From Liopterus haemorrhoidalis (Eukaryota; Arthropoda; Insecta; Coleoptera; Dytiscidae), in contig OZ020612.1 in the NCBI GenBank assembly GCA_963971575.1, positions 34,017,916 through 34,081,915 on the forward strand: 64,000 bases of DNA. Reading direction: 5' to 3'. The notes under the pieces were generated by a model. That model searched no databases, was not told the DNA's origin, and saw only the letters and a list, made by a program, of their open reading frames with translations. The position numbers and the translations under genes are program-made. Shown in pieces: positions 20,566-31,360 of this stretch (position 1 is the first letter of the stretch; every line of letters begins with the position of its first letter).

Positions 20566-22045
20566 TCAATTTATAACTTATAAGTGTCTTCGCCTGGTCA
20601 GCCCATCTATTAGGGGTTCTCCATGTCGGACGCATGCCATTTATCTTCCTTCTACTACCATCGTCCCCATGGCAGTCGTTCACTTATCTAATTGTACAAA
20701 ATATCTTAAATAAGACTGAGTGATCTTCGTGGATAGTCAATAAACGACAGTTGACCATAAGTACAATTTCATCTAGTTCTGTTTGTCGTCTTTTGAAAAG
20801 GAGCACTTGCATTATTAAAATGTTATTGTTATGGACTAGCAATGACGTATTAATAAACATGAAAAGGTAATTACGATTGGCGGCATTACAGATAGAGGGA
20901 GTTGTGTTTCTGTTTCTATTAGATTATACCGGGGAATGGCATAAACACTGCGTACTTGCAACCTGGTAAACACAGCCAGTTATCGAGTAAAGGTGCGGCC
21001 TTTTTACATTAATCGTCGTGATGAAAACTGCGGCAGCGAGACACGAATATACATCAAGCAGTCCGTGGACATGCTGACAATTTTATAGCTTAATCGCGTG
21101 TTTTCAGCAATCATTATAAAATAAAAAATATTGTATAAAATGGCGGAATTGACTAATATGCAGATACAGTAGGAAACATGGCAGGCCTTATCATCTCTTC
21201 AAAGGTTTTCATTAAGTTCGCTCTATCATTACGTACCCTAAACACCGTGCTGATCGCAAACTGAACGCAGCACGATTTCCATATTACTGGAGTTTATAAT
21301 TGCAGACGTATACAGGATCGGCGGCGCCACTCACCACGAATTAAAATTAAAAGATTTCTCCGCATTCAAATCCCTCTCTCTACATCTTATAGCTCGGATT
21401 ATAATGATATACCGCGAGCTGCAGTAATGAAATTGCACGTAAATCGCTCCAATAAAAACAAACTCGCTTCAAGACACTGCTGATTGGATGGTTAAATCTC
21501 CACCCAGCAGGTTAATATTTACTTCACTCTTCACTCTTTGCTTCGTCTTGCTTCACTCACCTCTACGCTTTCTGCAAATCTTTACCTGGATTACCGTGCT
21601 GCCTTCTAAATTGGGACTTGACATGATATCTAAATAACTAGATTTTTCGATGAAACTCTTTTAATGAGACCAATTATTTAATGTTGTTGTTATCGAGGGA
21701 ATTTCATTTGGAACATTGTATCTATAAGTATTTTACAGCATTTTAATCAGCAGCAGGTGTTTTTATACATATAAACAGGTATATTGCAAATTTTATGTCT
21801 TGTACATTATCAAAATATACATATCTGGGGAGATGCCCTGATTTGTGGCTAGGAACTTCTCCCTCTCTTTCTCTTTCTTCTTGGAAAATATCAATAATTC
21901 TTCATTTTGCACTGTTAAGTTCTTTCTAGGTATAATGTATATTAATGCATAGCGTCTAGCATCTAGGATCTAGTATATAATGCATATAGCATGTCAGCTC
22001 AAATTGGTATACAACTAATACGCGCTTTATTGTGTATTAATTGAT
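20566..22045. other. repeat-poor stretch without recognisable gene
   Basis: Less AT-rich and more complex than its surroundings, especially 20,570-21,650. No transposon termini, tandem repeats or family-like frames were seen. Could be unique intergenic or intronic DNA. No exon with supported splice sites could be identified. Confidence 0.45.
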
Positions 22046-22049
22046 GTTT

Positions 22050-22345
22050 TCATGTTTTGTGGGCTCCTTCCATGGACCTGCAATTGTTGTCTTTCTTTTC
22101 AGATCTTAATTATACTGCCCTCTTTCGTCTTCACATGTCCTATCAACTATAGGTAACGTCTGAAACTTATGTTCTTATACATTCTTTATGACATCTAATA
22201 ACCATTGATATGAATGGGACTTAAGTTACTGTGTACTATTTAAAGGGTCTACTCTTGTTCACATCGATTCGTCAAAGTTTATGTTTCGGAACCGTATGTG
22301 AGAATGGGACATTCTTTAGTTTGGTAAAGCCTGATCTATGTTTTT
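22050..22345 (-). pseudogene. LINE remnant (RTE/BovB-like), minus strand
   Basis: Minus-strand LTYGSET-stop-TLT near 22,306-22,270 is the YGSETWTLT phrase with Trp changed to a stop. Upstream the bases GATCAGGCTTTACCAAACTA match the corresponding positions of the plus-strand remnant at 23,750. Beyond this the frames are unreadable. Confidence 0.6.
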
Positions 22346-22468
22346 ATCGAAAAATATCTATGAATTAGCAGTTTTCTTTTATTTTTCTTCTCCTAACATG
22401 CATTATAATTTTTCTTTTTCTTATATTACGCCACCTTCTTGCAAAGGTTGGCAGTTGTCAATTTAACC

Positions 22469-22716
22469 CAGTGGTGCCAAACTCATTTGGACAGTGAACC
22501 ATTTTCCATACAAATGCAAATCACGCGGACCATACTACTTATTGTTAACAAACAAAAAAAGAGGATATAACATGTTCTTTTCCCAAAAGTTACATTATAC
22601 ATTATTTTATTTTACTTTTGTTTTCCAAAATATATTTTTATCCTAAATTTTTATTTCCAAAGAAACATAGTGGGCCATCAAAAATAATATCGCGTGCCTC
22701 CAGTTCGACACCCTTT
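22469..22716. mobile_element. decayed hAT MITE
   Basis: The left end CAGTGGTGCCAAACT and inverted right end AAAGGGTGTCGAACT agree at 10 of 15 positions. The flanks ATTTAACC (22,461-22,468) and ATTTAAAG (22,717-22,724) agree at 6 of 8. An old hAT copy. Confidence 0.5.
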
Positions 22717-22724
22717 ATTTAAAG

Positions 22725-23735
22725 TTTAAATGGTTTAAATTTTAAACCATTAATTTAGCGACCGTTTGGAAAGCACTGGTCTAACCTATCGCTTATCCAC
22801 ATTTCAAGGTATTTGTATTTAGGTAATGAGAATTGAATTGAATTTAAAAAACGTATATTTGCCATTTAAGTGATGTCTTTGATAAATTATGCAATTATGA
22901 ACTTCTGAAAGACTAGACATTACCTAAAGCGAATTCAGCGTCCCGACATTTCACTAAATTTGCGAATATTCTCATTCTTTTATATCTCCCTTTTAAATCA
23001 ATTCGATTAAAAACTCTTTTTAAGATTTTTTATTCATCTAACCTTCTAATAATAATTCATCTATTCATATATTTTTTCAATTCTTCATTATCTGTCCGAA
23101 TAAAACATCAATACCATTAATATTCAAAAGCAAAATCTCCGAACTTTTCTCATAAATCCTTGGACACAAAATCCTGGTCGGGGACAACTCAAGTGTACTC
23201 ATAAAACATAAGTTTGTTGGTGTCCGTGAAGGGTCTATAGAGAAGTCCTGACGGAAACAGAAGCCACCCTTTCCGGAAGAATAGTGGAAATATCTGACCT
23301 AACATGTCACTTATACGTTATTGCTTTACTCTCTTACTGCGAGTCAGGGATAGGTGGAGTTACTGGATTGTATGGGATATTATAAATCAAACAAGCGCCA
23401 AAGTTTTGAATAAAATATTAATAAATCTGCTCGTTGGGAAAATAATAAATTGTGCTGGAGTCTAATATGAAGATTAATATTTCTATTAGTCATGAGTCAT
23501 GATCTCATTCACTTGACTTTTATTCAACATTCGCTTTTTTAGTTCCATTGTTTTTCTAGTTTTATTAACTAATATAATTGGTCATAATATTTTTCTTCAT
23601 TAAAAAATGCAGGGTATCGAGAACAGAATTCAAGCAGCTAAGTGTGATATTCATAGCAGACGACGCACGTCACAATGAAACGCATTATTATAACAATATA
23701 TTTGTTTATTGCTTGCGTCGTCTGTTTTGATTTAG
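22725..23735. other. no gene recognised
   Basis: AT-rich; a moderately GC-richer stretch at 23,150-23,350 has no recognisable frame. Confidence 0.4.
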
Positions 23736-23737
23736 TT

Positions 23738-23902
23738 CTAGAAACACTAAGATCAGGCTCTACCAAACTATATTTCCCCCATAATTATATATGGCTCCGA
23801 AACTTGAACCTTAATAAAATCAGATCGCAACACCTTACAGGAAAAACTATTACATCACCATATATCCCTTTTAAGAGTTTAAGTTTACCGGCGTACCCTT
23901 AG
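23738..23902 (+). pseudogene. LINE remnant (RTE/BovB-like), pre-TLTK region
   Basis: ACACTAAGATCAGGCTCTAC is followed by IYGSET, a stop in place of Trp, and TLIKSDRNTL (23,790-23,835), matching YGSETWTLTKKDR-type sequence. The frame at 23,675-23,902 reads this region out of register and is not a gene. Confidence 0.65.
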
Positions 23903-24429
23903 GGGCGAGTTCAGGATGGCTGGAAAATGTGTGGTAAAATACATATTGAAGATTGGAGGGCTGAAATTTAAATAGGGGGGTCCTAATTCAGAAAGTCACT
24001 TGAATAAAATACTATTAGAACAATATAAAAATGAATTAAATGTGCTACGTTTCGCAAGACGCAGAGAATTAATGAACAAACCTGCAAAACTCGGATACAA
24101 ATCTTCAAAACCTAGAATGTTAGGTAAAACTCGAAGAGATGGGATAATAATTCTCTCTGTCTAAAAATTCATTAAAGAAAACTAAATAAATAGTTATTAT
24201 AATACTTTCTGAAGACCGGTATTTATTCCTTGGGGTCCAGCACTAAAACATGGTTCCCAGTTTGGGATACGCTGATTTCTGGTTTCAATATACTTTAGAT
24301 TAAGTGTGAAATATTAATATTAATTGTTACTTTTAAATATATTATATGAAATTATATTTACCTAGTATTAATATTTGTTTATGTAGCAAAATAATGCTAA
24401 ATAAAGTCTAATCTAATCTAATCTAAAGT
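23903..24429. other. no assigned gene; possible LINE 3' end
   Basis: A 44-codon stop-free frame (ELNVLRFARRRELMNKPAKL, 24,032-24,163) is unassigned. The stretch ends in AATAAAG followed by (TCTAA)n at 24,404-24,425, which looks like a LINE tail, but no coding part supports it. Confidence 0.35.
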
Positions 24430-24760
24430 CTAATTTTCCAGATGATATCATCGTTATGCATAGGTATATGTACGATTGATACATGGCATATATGATTCCG
24501 ATTTCTAGTCAAAGTACTACATCGAATATTTAGTCTTATCCAAAATAATGGTAAATAAAAAAATTGCGAAATTGAACACATCCAAAGACTATTCAATATT
24601 GAATTTCTCGAAAGAAATAACAAGAAGATGATTGCAGTGGATCAGATGCGTGATGAGGATAAGAGAGGGTTCAACAGAAAAGAACTGGTACTGATAAGTG
24701 ATCTTCCGAACCATGTACAAGATGGAGAGAACAACTGACAGACGATACCTGGAATGATCA
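24430..24760 (+). pseudogene. LINE C-terminal remnant (RTE/BovB-like)
   Basis: YMIPISS (altered YGSETW region) then NIxSLIQNNGK and EIEHIQRLFNIEFLERNN align with the C-terminal part of the same LINE type seen at 4.8 and 9.5 kb. It continues through DQMRDEDKRG. Stops interrupt it. Confidence 0.55.
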
Positions 24761-26465
24761 GACGCTTAGTAGAGTAGTATAGAGAATTTGTGTGTCAAGT
24801 TAAAAGTGAACTCGATAGATAGTGCCCAGTATAGTACAAATACCTTGCAACATAGAAAATAAACAAAAAAATGGTCAATTTATAGAAACGGCAGTAGAAT
24901 CGTTTGTAAAAATGAATCGACTTTTGACTAACCGAAGACAATTTAAAACAATGCATGCGAATAGTAAGACGCAATATATTTTCCATTTTTCTGTGTTGCG
25001 TGGAAACATCAACCCTTGTTCAAGGTAATGTAAAAAATTTGGAAGCCTTCGAAATGTGTATTTACCAACGATTATTAACAGATATTAAAAATCCTGCAGC
25101 GAATGAAAAACCTTGATTACTTTACCTCATTATTAAGTGCGGAGGACGGGAGATTGTGAATCGCTTATTTTAATTAGTTAAGATATTGAAATAACATCGA
25201 ATCGTTTAACGATAAAAAGTGAACTATGGTGGACCGTTTATTTGTATTAAATGATAAGTCCACTTAAAATATCGAATATTTAAATTGGATAGGCATGTTT
25301 TGAATACACTCCATTAGTCTTCTTATCTTTTACAGGTGCACGGAACTTGAAAATCAATTAACGAGTAAAAAAACAATAATTACACATGTAAAACCATTTT
25401 GTATCATGTCCTTTTATCTATTGTCAACAAATCTTGAAAAACAAATTTTTATTTGCGGCACACCTCTGTAAATTTGTATGAATGACACATGTCCACAGCA
25501 CAGACAGGAGGTCTATAGAGACCTGGTGTGTTAGTTACACTTTAAATTTATTTTAAGAGGCGCCAAAGCATTGCGGCATCTTTGATGTAACTTTTCTAGT
25601 TTGTACTTGTTCTTTTTTGGGTCACTTTACTTCCTTGCAATGATAAATGACTAGACACCTCCTCGTATCACTTTTTAATATCCCTTCTTACCTTTACAGA
25701 AGTACATATTACTAATTTATAAATAAATGTATTTTAAAGTTGGTACCATCTACTGTTGGTTTAGCTTTATACCGAAATGTTTTTAATTGGCGGAAAAATT
25801 TTTAATTAAACGATTCTTTTCCAATTAATACTCTGGCGCCTGTAAACTTCTATATTACTCAAGAATGGCTCCAAACTATATGCTATTATTATTAAATTAG
25901 GACAGTTTCCGTTAGTTAATCTGGGGGTCTTGTAAATTAGATTTCTAGGTAGCGAGGGTGTTGTTCCAAGAAAACAGGATATTCGCTACTTATATTGATG
26001 TTCGAATTTGAGGTTTTATTGAATTTCGGAAAAATGTTACGAATTTAGCAAGATTTCTTTTTCAGCGATTTATTAATAATATCTAATGAATTATTGGATA
26101 CCATCACACGCAAGTGTAGAGTTTGTAAGAGTGTGATAAAATTACTGTGTTGCGTCAGTTGATAATAAACTGTTAGAAATGACTCTACAAACAGACCTAT
26201 AGTTGCATGAAAATATAAAATCTACGATCTCTCTTCTTGGACCTTATTAGTCAGGTAGAATTTTGGTCTCCTACATACATATTCACACATTGTACCGTTT
26301 CGTAGATATCTAGTAGTTATGACATTTTGCCAAACAAATTTTGTTCAGCCCCAGTTTTTTTTTTTTCTCTTTTTTTAAAATAAATTTACTTCTTATCGAA
26401 ACAAACTATTTTAATTTTCAGTGATTGTAGAACGTTCAAGGTCAAAATATTTGCTATCTTCTAAC
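24761..26465. other. no gene recognised
   Basis: AT-rich. Overlapping frames of 60-68 codons on both strands at 24,795-25,028 lack motifs. Homopolymer T at 26,354-26,377. At 26,466 the phrase CAGGGGTTGCCAAC resembles a hAT left terminus, with the near-palindrome CTGTACGGGCCGTACAG near 26,530, but no right terminus was found. Confidence 0.4.
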
Positions 26466-26639
26466 ACAGGGGTTGCCAACATTTTGAATTTAATTCGCCA
26501 ATTTTTTCACGCTCTAGCTCAGATGGCGCATCTGTACGGGCCGTACAGCCCTTTTACCTAAAGTTCTTTAAAAATATGTTAACATGGCCATAATGGTACA
26601 TAAAATAATTAAGTACTAAGATAAACATTCTTCTTCATC

Positions 26640-27112
26640 TTCTTCATTAGGTACTGTTCATCGAGCGACTTTTGGCCTCACTAACATAAGTCCTCCATCT
26701 TGATCTGTTCATTGCAGGTCTTTCTACGTGTCAAGTATACCAAAACTTGTTAGATCTTCAGTTAGCTGACCTCTCCATCTTCTGCGAAGTCTTTCCACTG
26801 ATCGAAGGGTATTCAATCTTCCTTCCTATATCATTCTGTCTTCCCTCATCCTTATCACGTGTTCTATCCACTGTAATCGTCTACCTCTCAGTTCTTGTGT
26901 GATACTCGACCTTGAGTACAGTTCTTGGATATCTTTGTTCTAACGAACTCTCCATTCACCATTCATTTCAATGCGACCAAAACTTCGACGTAATATTTTA
27001 TTTTCGAAAACTACGAGGTTTTGCCGATCTCGCTTTGTTAAGGGCCATGCTTCGAATCCATACGGTACCATATAGTACGGGACGTGGGACGTACTATAAC
27101 TTGGTATAATCT
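26640..27112 (-). pseudogene. LINE ORF2 C-terminal third, best-preserved RTE/BovB-like remnant
   Basis: A single minus-strand frame from ~27,075 is readable for ~140 codons with only a few stops: MVPYGFEAWPLTKRDRQNLV, VFENKILRRSFGRIEMNGEW, RVR-stop, ELYSRSSITQELRGRRLQWI, EHVIRMREDRMI, then LRRRWRGQLTEDLTSFGIL. These match in order the family phrases YG-EAWTLTKKD, FERKILRRIFG, ELY, RLRWLGHV-RM, RGRP-RW-D-V--DL that follow the reverse transcriptase domain in RTE/BovB-type elements. Length and collinearity make it the reference copy for the shorter remnants in this window. The catalytic YADD part is absent. Confidence 0.82.
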
Positions 27113-27179
27113 GATCTTGTTATACATAGACAAGAGTTTCGGTTTAAAGAGGGGACTAAGTGCAAAACACGATGCATAT

Positions 27180-27370
27180 TTTTGAACTCTCAGTATTTCT
27201 CGTAAACGTCTTCAATGATCTATATCCAGCCGCTTGACGACAATTTCTACCGAACGGACAGACTCAGGTTACATCACACGAGTCTGTCCGTAAAGATTTC
27301 TTGGTATGCCTACGAAGACCTAAGAATAACTTGGGAATATGCGTTTTTTATTAGTTTCATTACTCATCAT
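27180..27370. repeat. dispersed repeat also at 63.83-64.0 kb and 16.6 kb
   Basis: CCAGCCGCTTGACGACAATT, then ACCGAACGGACAGACTC, TTTCTTGGTATGCCTACGAA and TTGGGAATATG. The copy at 63,870-64,000 shares all of these; the copy at 16,600-16,680 is inverted. Confidence 0.75.
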
Positions 27371-27489
27371 AGTAAAATATAGCTTATATATTGTAAACTG
27401 CATAAGTTATTTTGCTTTACGATTATTTATATTTATTATATTTTAATTTCATTGTCAAAAACTACAACTAATTTCTTTAAACTGGAGTA

Positions 27490-27780
27490 GGACCTTTTAT
27501 ACCAAAATAAAATCTTTATCCCCGCCCCTTCACATAACTATGTGCAATTGAAATTAAACATCGTTAAGACAAACAGTATAATTATGTCAGAAAAAGGTCC
27601 TCTGCTTTTTAAACAAAAGCTAGTTCTTAATCTCACCCCTTTACATAACACTAATATGCAACTGAAAATCAACATCGTAATGACTAACAGTATAATTGCC
27701 TTAGAAAAAGGACATATATTTTAAACAAAAGGCAGCGCTTTATTCCACCTTCTTAAATAATATTAAAATGCTATTTAAAT
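27490..27780. repeat. ~115-bp tandem repeat, 2-3 units
   Basis: ATGTGCAATTGAAATTAAAC at 27,539 recurs as ATATGCAACTGAAAATCAAC at 27,654, followed both times by ACAGTATAATT...GAAAAAGG. The plus-strand frame 27,542-27,724 simply spans two units. Confidence 0.8.
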
Positions 27781-27929
27781 TATCTAGAATATGTATTTTA
27801 CTAATGATTCTTTAAAAATAAATATAATAGAGATTTTCTATAAAATATTTAGATGGTTAAAAAGACAGCAATACTTCTCTTGTCCCAATTTTATATTGCT
27901 TTGCGTTTAATCTAAACGAACTATAATAG

Positions 27930-28205
27930 TTTTTACGTGAATTTCAGACAGACAGACAGAAATTGTTTTTCGGGTGGATATGGTCTTCAGTGGGGTACGC
28001 AGAAAAATATTTCTGGTTTTTTATTTCACAACATAGAAATTTATATTTATTAAGAAGGTGCAGAATTTTTAAATGCGGTAATTATAATTTTAGTTCTATT
28101 CGAATTTACGGGAGGGGATTTATCCAGTCCTAATCCTAATCCCCCCTTGCGTACGCCACTGATGGTCTTATAATTACCTGCCTCCAATTTTATTTCTTGT
28201 CAATA
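27930..28205. repeat. conserved post-array module, split by a MITE
   Basis: TCAGACAGACAGACAGAAAT and GTGGATATGGTCTT occur to the left of the MITE at 27,988-28,161. ATAATTACC and TGCCTCCAATTTTAT lie to its right. Rejoined, the order matches the module at 13,790-13,935. Confidence 0.75.
27988..28161. mobile_element. hAT MITE with exact 8-bp TSD
   Basis: CAGTGGGGTACGC and the inverse of GCGTACGCCACTG form the termini. ATGGTCTT flanks both (27,980-27,987; 28,162-28,169). 174 bp, C/G-run near the right end, no coding. The uninterrupted module at 13.8 kb shows the pre-insertion state. Confidence 0.93.
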
Positions 28206-29116
28206 GCCATTTTTATATATGAGCCACATGCTCATAATTGTATTTGTTCTTTAATGTATAAAATAAAATAATGTATCATCTGGATGTCTAGAACCAAGGA
28301 CTTGCCTTCTATATTGGGAAAATTAAACCAAAATTTAATTCAGCACTCTGTGTTTTAAAATACCAAACACCAAGATATATAATTGTCTTTTTTTATACTG
28401 TAGATTAGGTTAATATTTTCATAGCTGTGATGCAACTCTATTCATATTGTTCCAGGCAATATTTTGGGCCACACACACGAAAATACTCATGTATCAACAT
28501 AATGTCAGGGCCAATTTCTTGCGAATTCCCGGAATGTGTCGCAGAATTTCTCGCATGCATCCACTTGTCAGTCCATCTGTCTTAAATAAGTGTCATCTCT
28601 GATATTTGAAGCTCTGGGCCAGATACCACTGAACAAGGGTATCCTACCGCACCCCCCTAGTGCTCTTATAGAACCCACGTAGCGGCTTTTTGACCTTTTC
28701 TATTATCTTCCTGTCATAGACACCAATATCTCATTTTCATGCTAATTAAATATGTCCAAACCTCTGAACTAAGAGCGGTATCTTGTGATGTTAAAATCTC
28801 ATTTTTTAAAATTTACTAGATGAGCTGTATACGACCTTTAGATTTAATATGTTGCATGTCGCGTGATGAAAGATGAACATGAGTGCCGTAGATGTGATTT
28901 TTGAAATGATGTACGTATTTAATCAAAATATTTATAAACCTAAGATATATAAGATAATTTAAGACCTTTTAAGTACTAAAGCTAACGTACTTAAGCTAAC
29001 TTAAGTACGCTAAGAATTATTTAAACTTAGATGCTAGTGGTACAGAGAAGTATGTATACATTTTATTGATGTCGAATAAGATTTCGACAGAGTCAATAAA
29101 AACATCTTATGGCAAT
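28206..29116. other. no gene recognised
   Basis: AT-rich; a small inverted set GCTAACGTACTTAAGC / GCTAACTTAAGTACGC occurs at 28,980-29,010. No family-like frame. Confidence 0.4.
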
Positions 29117-29690
29117 CTACTGGCGTAGCAAGAGTATATAGCTTCCTGGGGCAAAGAAAAAAGATCTGTTAAAATAATTATTACCGAATGTATAAAGAAA
29201 TATTAATTTTATGGTGAGCTTATACATAAAATGTCTATCTTTAACTGAAGCCAAATCATTTATAATACTAATAACATTTAAATTGATTTGGTCTAATGTT
29301 TCTCGTTCAATACTAAGAATTGCAAAAACGTTCAATTGATTCTGGCCCATTGCTGATCGCAGGTATGATAAAATTAATTTGAATTTACTAACAGATCTCT
29401 CACAACTGGCAATAAATACAGATATCGTTACAGGATTTGTAAGACTACTCGAAAATTCAAAAAAATGATTCACCGTAATAAATTATAAACGAAATGAATT
29501 CTAGAGAAGTATCCAAAGTAATTTTGTCACTTCCTTCCGAAATTAACATTTTAGAATCACAAACTTCATAGTAGAGTTCTTTTCCATTTACATCAGTATG
29601 CGAAATATATATACCTTGTCTTGCAATAAATACTGTTACAAAGTTTTCAGTGGAATTCAACAAGATGTTTAAAGATATTTTAATTTTCTT
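29117..29690 (-). pseudogene. hAT transposase C-terminal (dimerisation) region
   Basis: Two overlapping minus-strand frames, 29,663-29,457 and 29,473-29,117, join by a small frameshift. The second contains LTNPVTISVFIASCERSVSK, then FKLILSYLRSAMGQNQLN and FAILSIERETLDQINLNVI with NDLASVKDRH. This is the hAT C-terminal dimerisation block (family: LPVSVASAERSFSKLKLIK, then TYLRSTM-Q-RL--LALLSIE, then FA--K-RK), of the zinc-finger MYM/TTF-associated group. The first frame (FVTVFIARQGIYIS...GKELYYEVCD) lies where the variable insertion domain should be. The catalytic Asp residues are absent. ACTGGCGTAGCAAG near 29,120 may be the element's terminus. Confidence 0.8.
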
Positions 29691-30505
29691 TTAGTAAATT
29701 ATACACAGATGCATCATAAACAAAAAACACCAGTCAGTTTTCAAAATGACCACTTCTGGCCATTACACAGCACTTAAGCCTCTGTGGCTACACGTCAATA
29801 GAATTACGAAGTTTCTACAGAAAAAGCACTCCGCTGCCTTCATAATGGAGCGCTTCAAACTAGCAATTTGGGGTGCCTCTTCTTGCAAGCCATGTCTTGA
29901 AGTACGGCAAAATTTGTAATCAGGGGGTTGAGGTCAGAGCTGCTAGCCGGCCAAACAGCAGAAGAGGTCCGGTACATAGCGTTCAAGTCACTGCTGCGCA
30001 GCCTTCGCGTTATGGGTTAGCATTGAATCTTGAAACTGGAACTCTAGTGGTTAAAAACGAAGAGGGAGTTATTCAGTTCTTTAATTATCGACATCAATAC
30101 GATTTTCTAGTAGATTTTGCCATTTTTACCTCCTTTCCTAAAATGAGGCTTAGTGATACAGTCATAGCTCCCACCACATCACACTATAAATGAAGCAGTC
30201 TGTATTGTCAGCGCTTTCTCGCAAGTTTCTCGTAAACTTCTAGCATACACCACGTCATTCTGACTGTTACAGCCTCCTCAATATAAAAAATCAATTTTCA
30301 AGAATCCCTTCTATTGACGCGTGACTGCAGAGACTTAAGACCAAAAATTATCATTTTGAAAACTGACTTGTGTTTCTTATAATGCATCTATGCACTATGT
30401 ACTAATAAAAAATTAAAATATCTTGAAGAATCTTGTGAAATTTCGGTGAAAACGTTGTCACTGTATTTATGGCAGCACTAGATATTGTATTATATCTATG
30501 TAGAT
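29585..30505. repeat. long imperfect inverted repeat containing hAT coding sequence
   Basis: Left arm ~29,585-29,815 and right arm ~30,305-30,505 are inverse copies. Shared blocks are CAATAAATACTGTTAC / the inverse of GTCACTGTATTTATGG, AGATATTTTAATTTT, AGATGCATNATAA, AGTCAGTTTTCAAAATGA, CTTAAGNCTCTG and CGTCAATAGAA. The outer part of the left arm is the hAT transposase frame, so the right arm carries the same coding sequence on the plus strand. The middle holds a plus-strand 106-codon frame (29,873-30,193) with no recognisable domain. Confidence 0.7.
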
Positions 30506-30793
30506 TTCATTTTCTAAATTATATAAATCACATTGAGAAGGGGACACAATTTTGGCACCCACTCTGCTTGGCGCCCCTTAGCAATTGTCCTTAATCACCT
30601 TCTTTTACTACGCTATTGTGTATGGGATACCAAATAAGTTCATTGGAATAACAAAAGTACTATAAAACAACTTTAAGACTACTACTTTGGAACATGAAGT
30701 TAAACTTGTTGGTACCACAGAAATCAATTCTGGTATGAGACAAAGATGTGTATTTTGGATCATTTGAAAAACATCAGATAACAAGACGATATA

Positions 30794-31358
30794 ACGGGTG
30801 TTTTTTTTAGAGGTATAGAACTTTAAATTGCAATAAAACAACGATGGATTATTCGATTGACATGATTTTTTTTTTATTCGAAAGATAATCTTATGGCATT
30901 ACATTAAATCATACCAACAAGACGGCGCAACATGTCACACAGCTCGTGCCACAATCGATTTATTGAAAGACACGTTTGGTGACCGCCTAATTTCACGTTT
31001 TGGACCTGTGGATTGGCCTCCAAGATCTTGTGATTTAACACCGCTGGACTACTTTCTGTGGGGCTATGTAAAGTCATTGGTCTATGCGGATAAGCCACAA
31101 ACGCTTGACCATTTGGAAGACAACATTCGCCGTGTTATTGCCGATATACGGCCACAAATGTTGGAAAAAGTCATCGAAAATTGGACGTCCAGATTGGACT
31201 ACATCCGAGCCAGCCGTGGCGGTCATATGCCAGAAATCATATTTAAAATGTAATGCCACAAGATTATCTTTCGAATAAAAAAAAATTCATGTCAATCGAA
31301 TAATCCATCGTTGTTTTATTGCAATTTAAAGTTCTATACCTCTAAAAAAAACACCCAT
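30794..31358 (+). mobile_element. mariner derivative with 112-bp terminal inverted repeats
   Basis: TA at 30,792-30,793 and 31,359-31,360 flanks the element. Arms 30,794-30,905 and 31,247-31,358 are near-perfect inverses, starting A(C/T)GGGTGTTTTTTTTAGAGG and ending GGCATTACATT. The inner end of the right arm includes the transposase stop codon region. The left arm therefore carries an inverted copy of the gene's 3' end. 565 bp in total, with most of the transposase gene missing. Confidence 0.9.
30900..31253 (+). pseudogene. mariner (DD41D-type spacing) transposase C-terminal third
   Basis: An uninterrupted frame ends at the TAA at 31,251-31,253: YQQDGATCHTARATIDLLKD, TFGDRLISRFGPVDWPPRSC, DLTPLDYFLWGYVKSLVYAD, and finally RASRGGHMPEIIFKM. 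QQDGATCHTA holds the second catalytic Asp and CDLTPLDYF the third. Counting residues between them gives 41, the spacing of the DD41D (rosa-like) mariner group. The open frame has no upstream start and lacks the helix-turn-helix region and the first catalytic Asp, so no active enzyme is encoded. The lack of stops suggests fairly recent deletion or origin. Confidence 0.87.
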
Positions 31359-31360
31359 TA

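Noticed and set aside
27542..27724. 60-codon plus-strand frame with duplicated halves
   Set aside because: Spans two tandem repeat units; no independent evidence of coding.
29873..30193. 106-codon plus-strand frame as a host gene
   Set aside because: It lies inside a long inverted repeat with hAT sequence on both arms and shows no recognisable domain.
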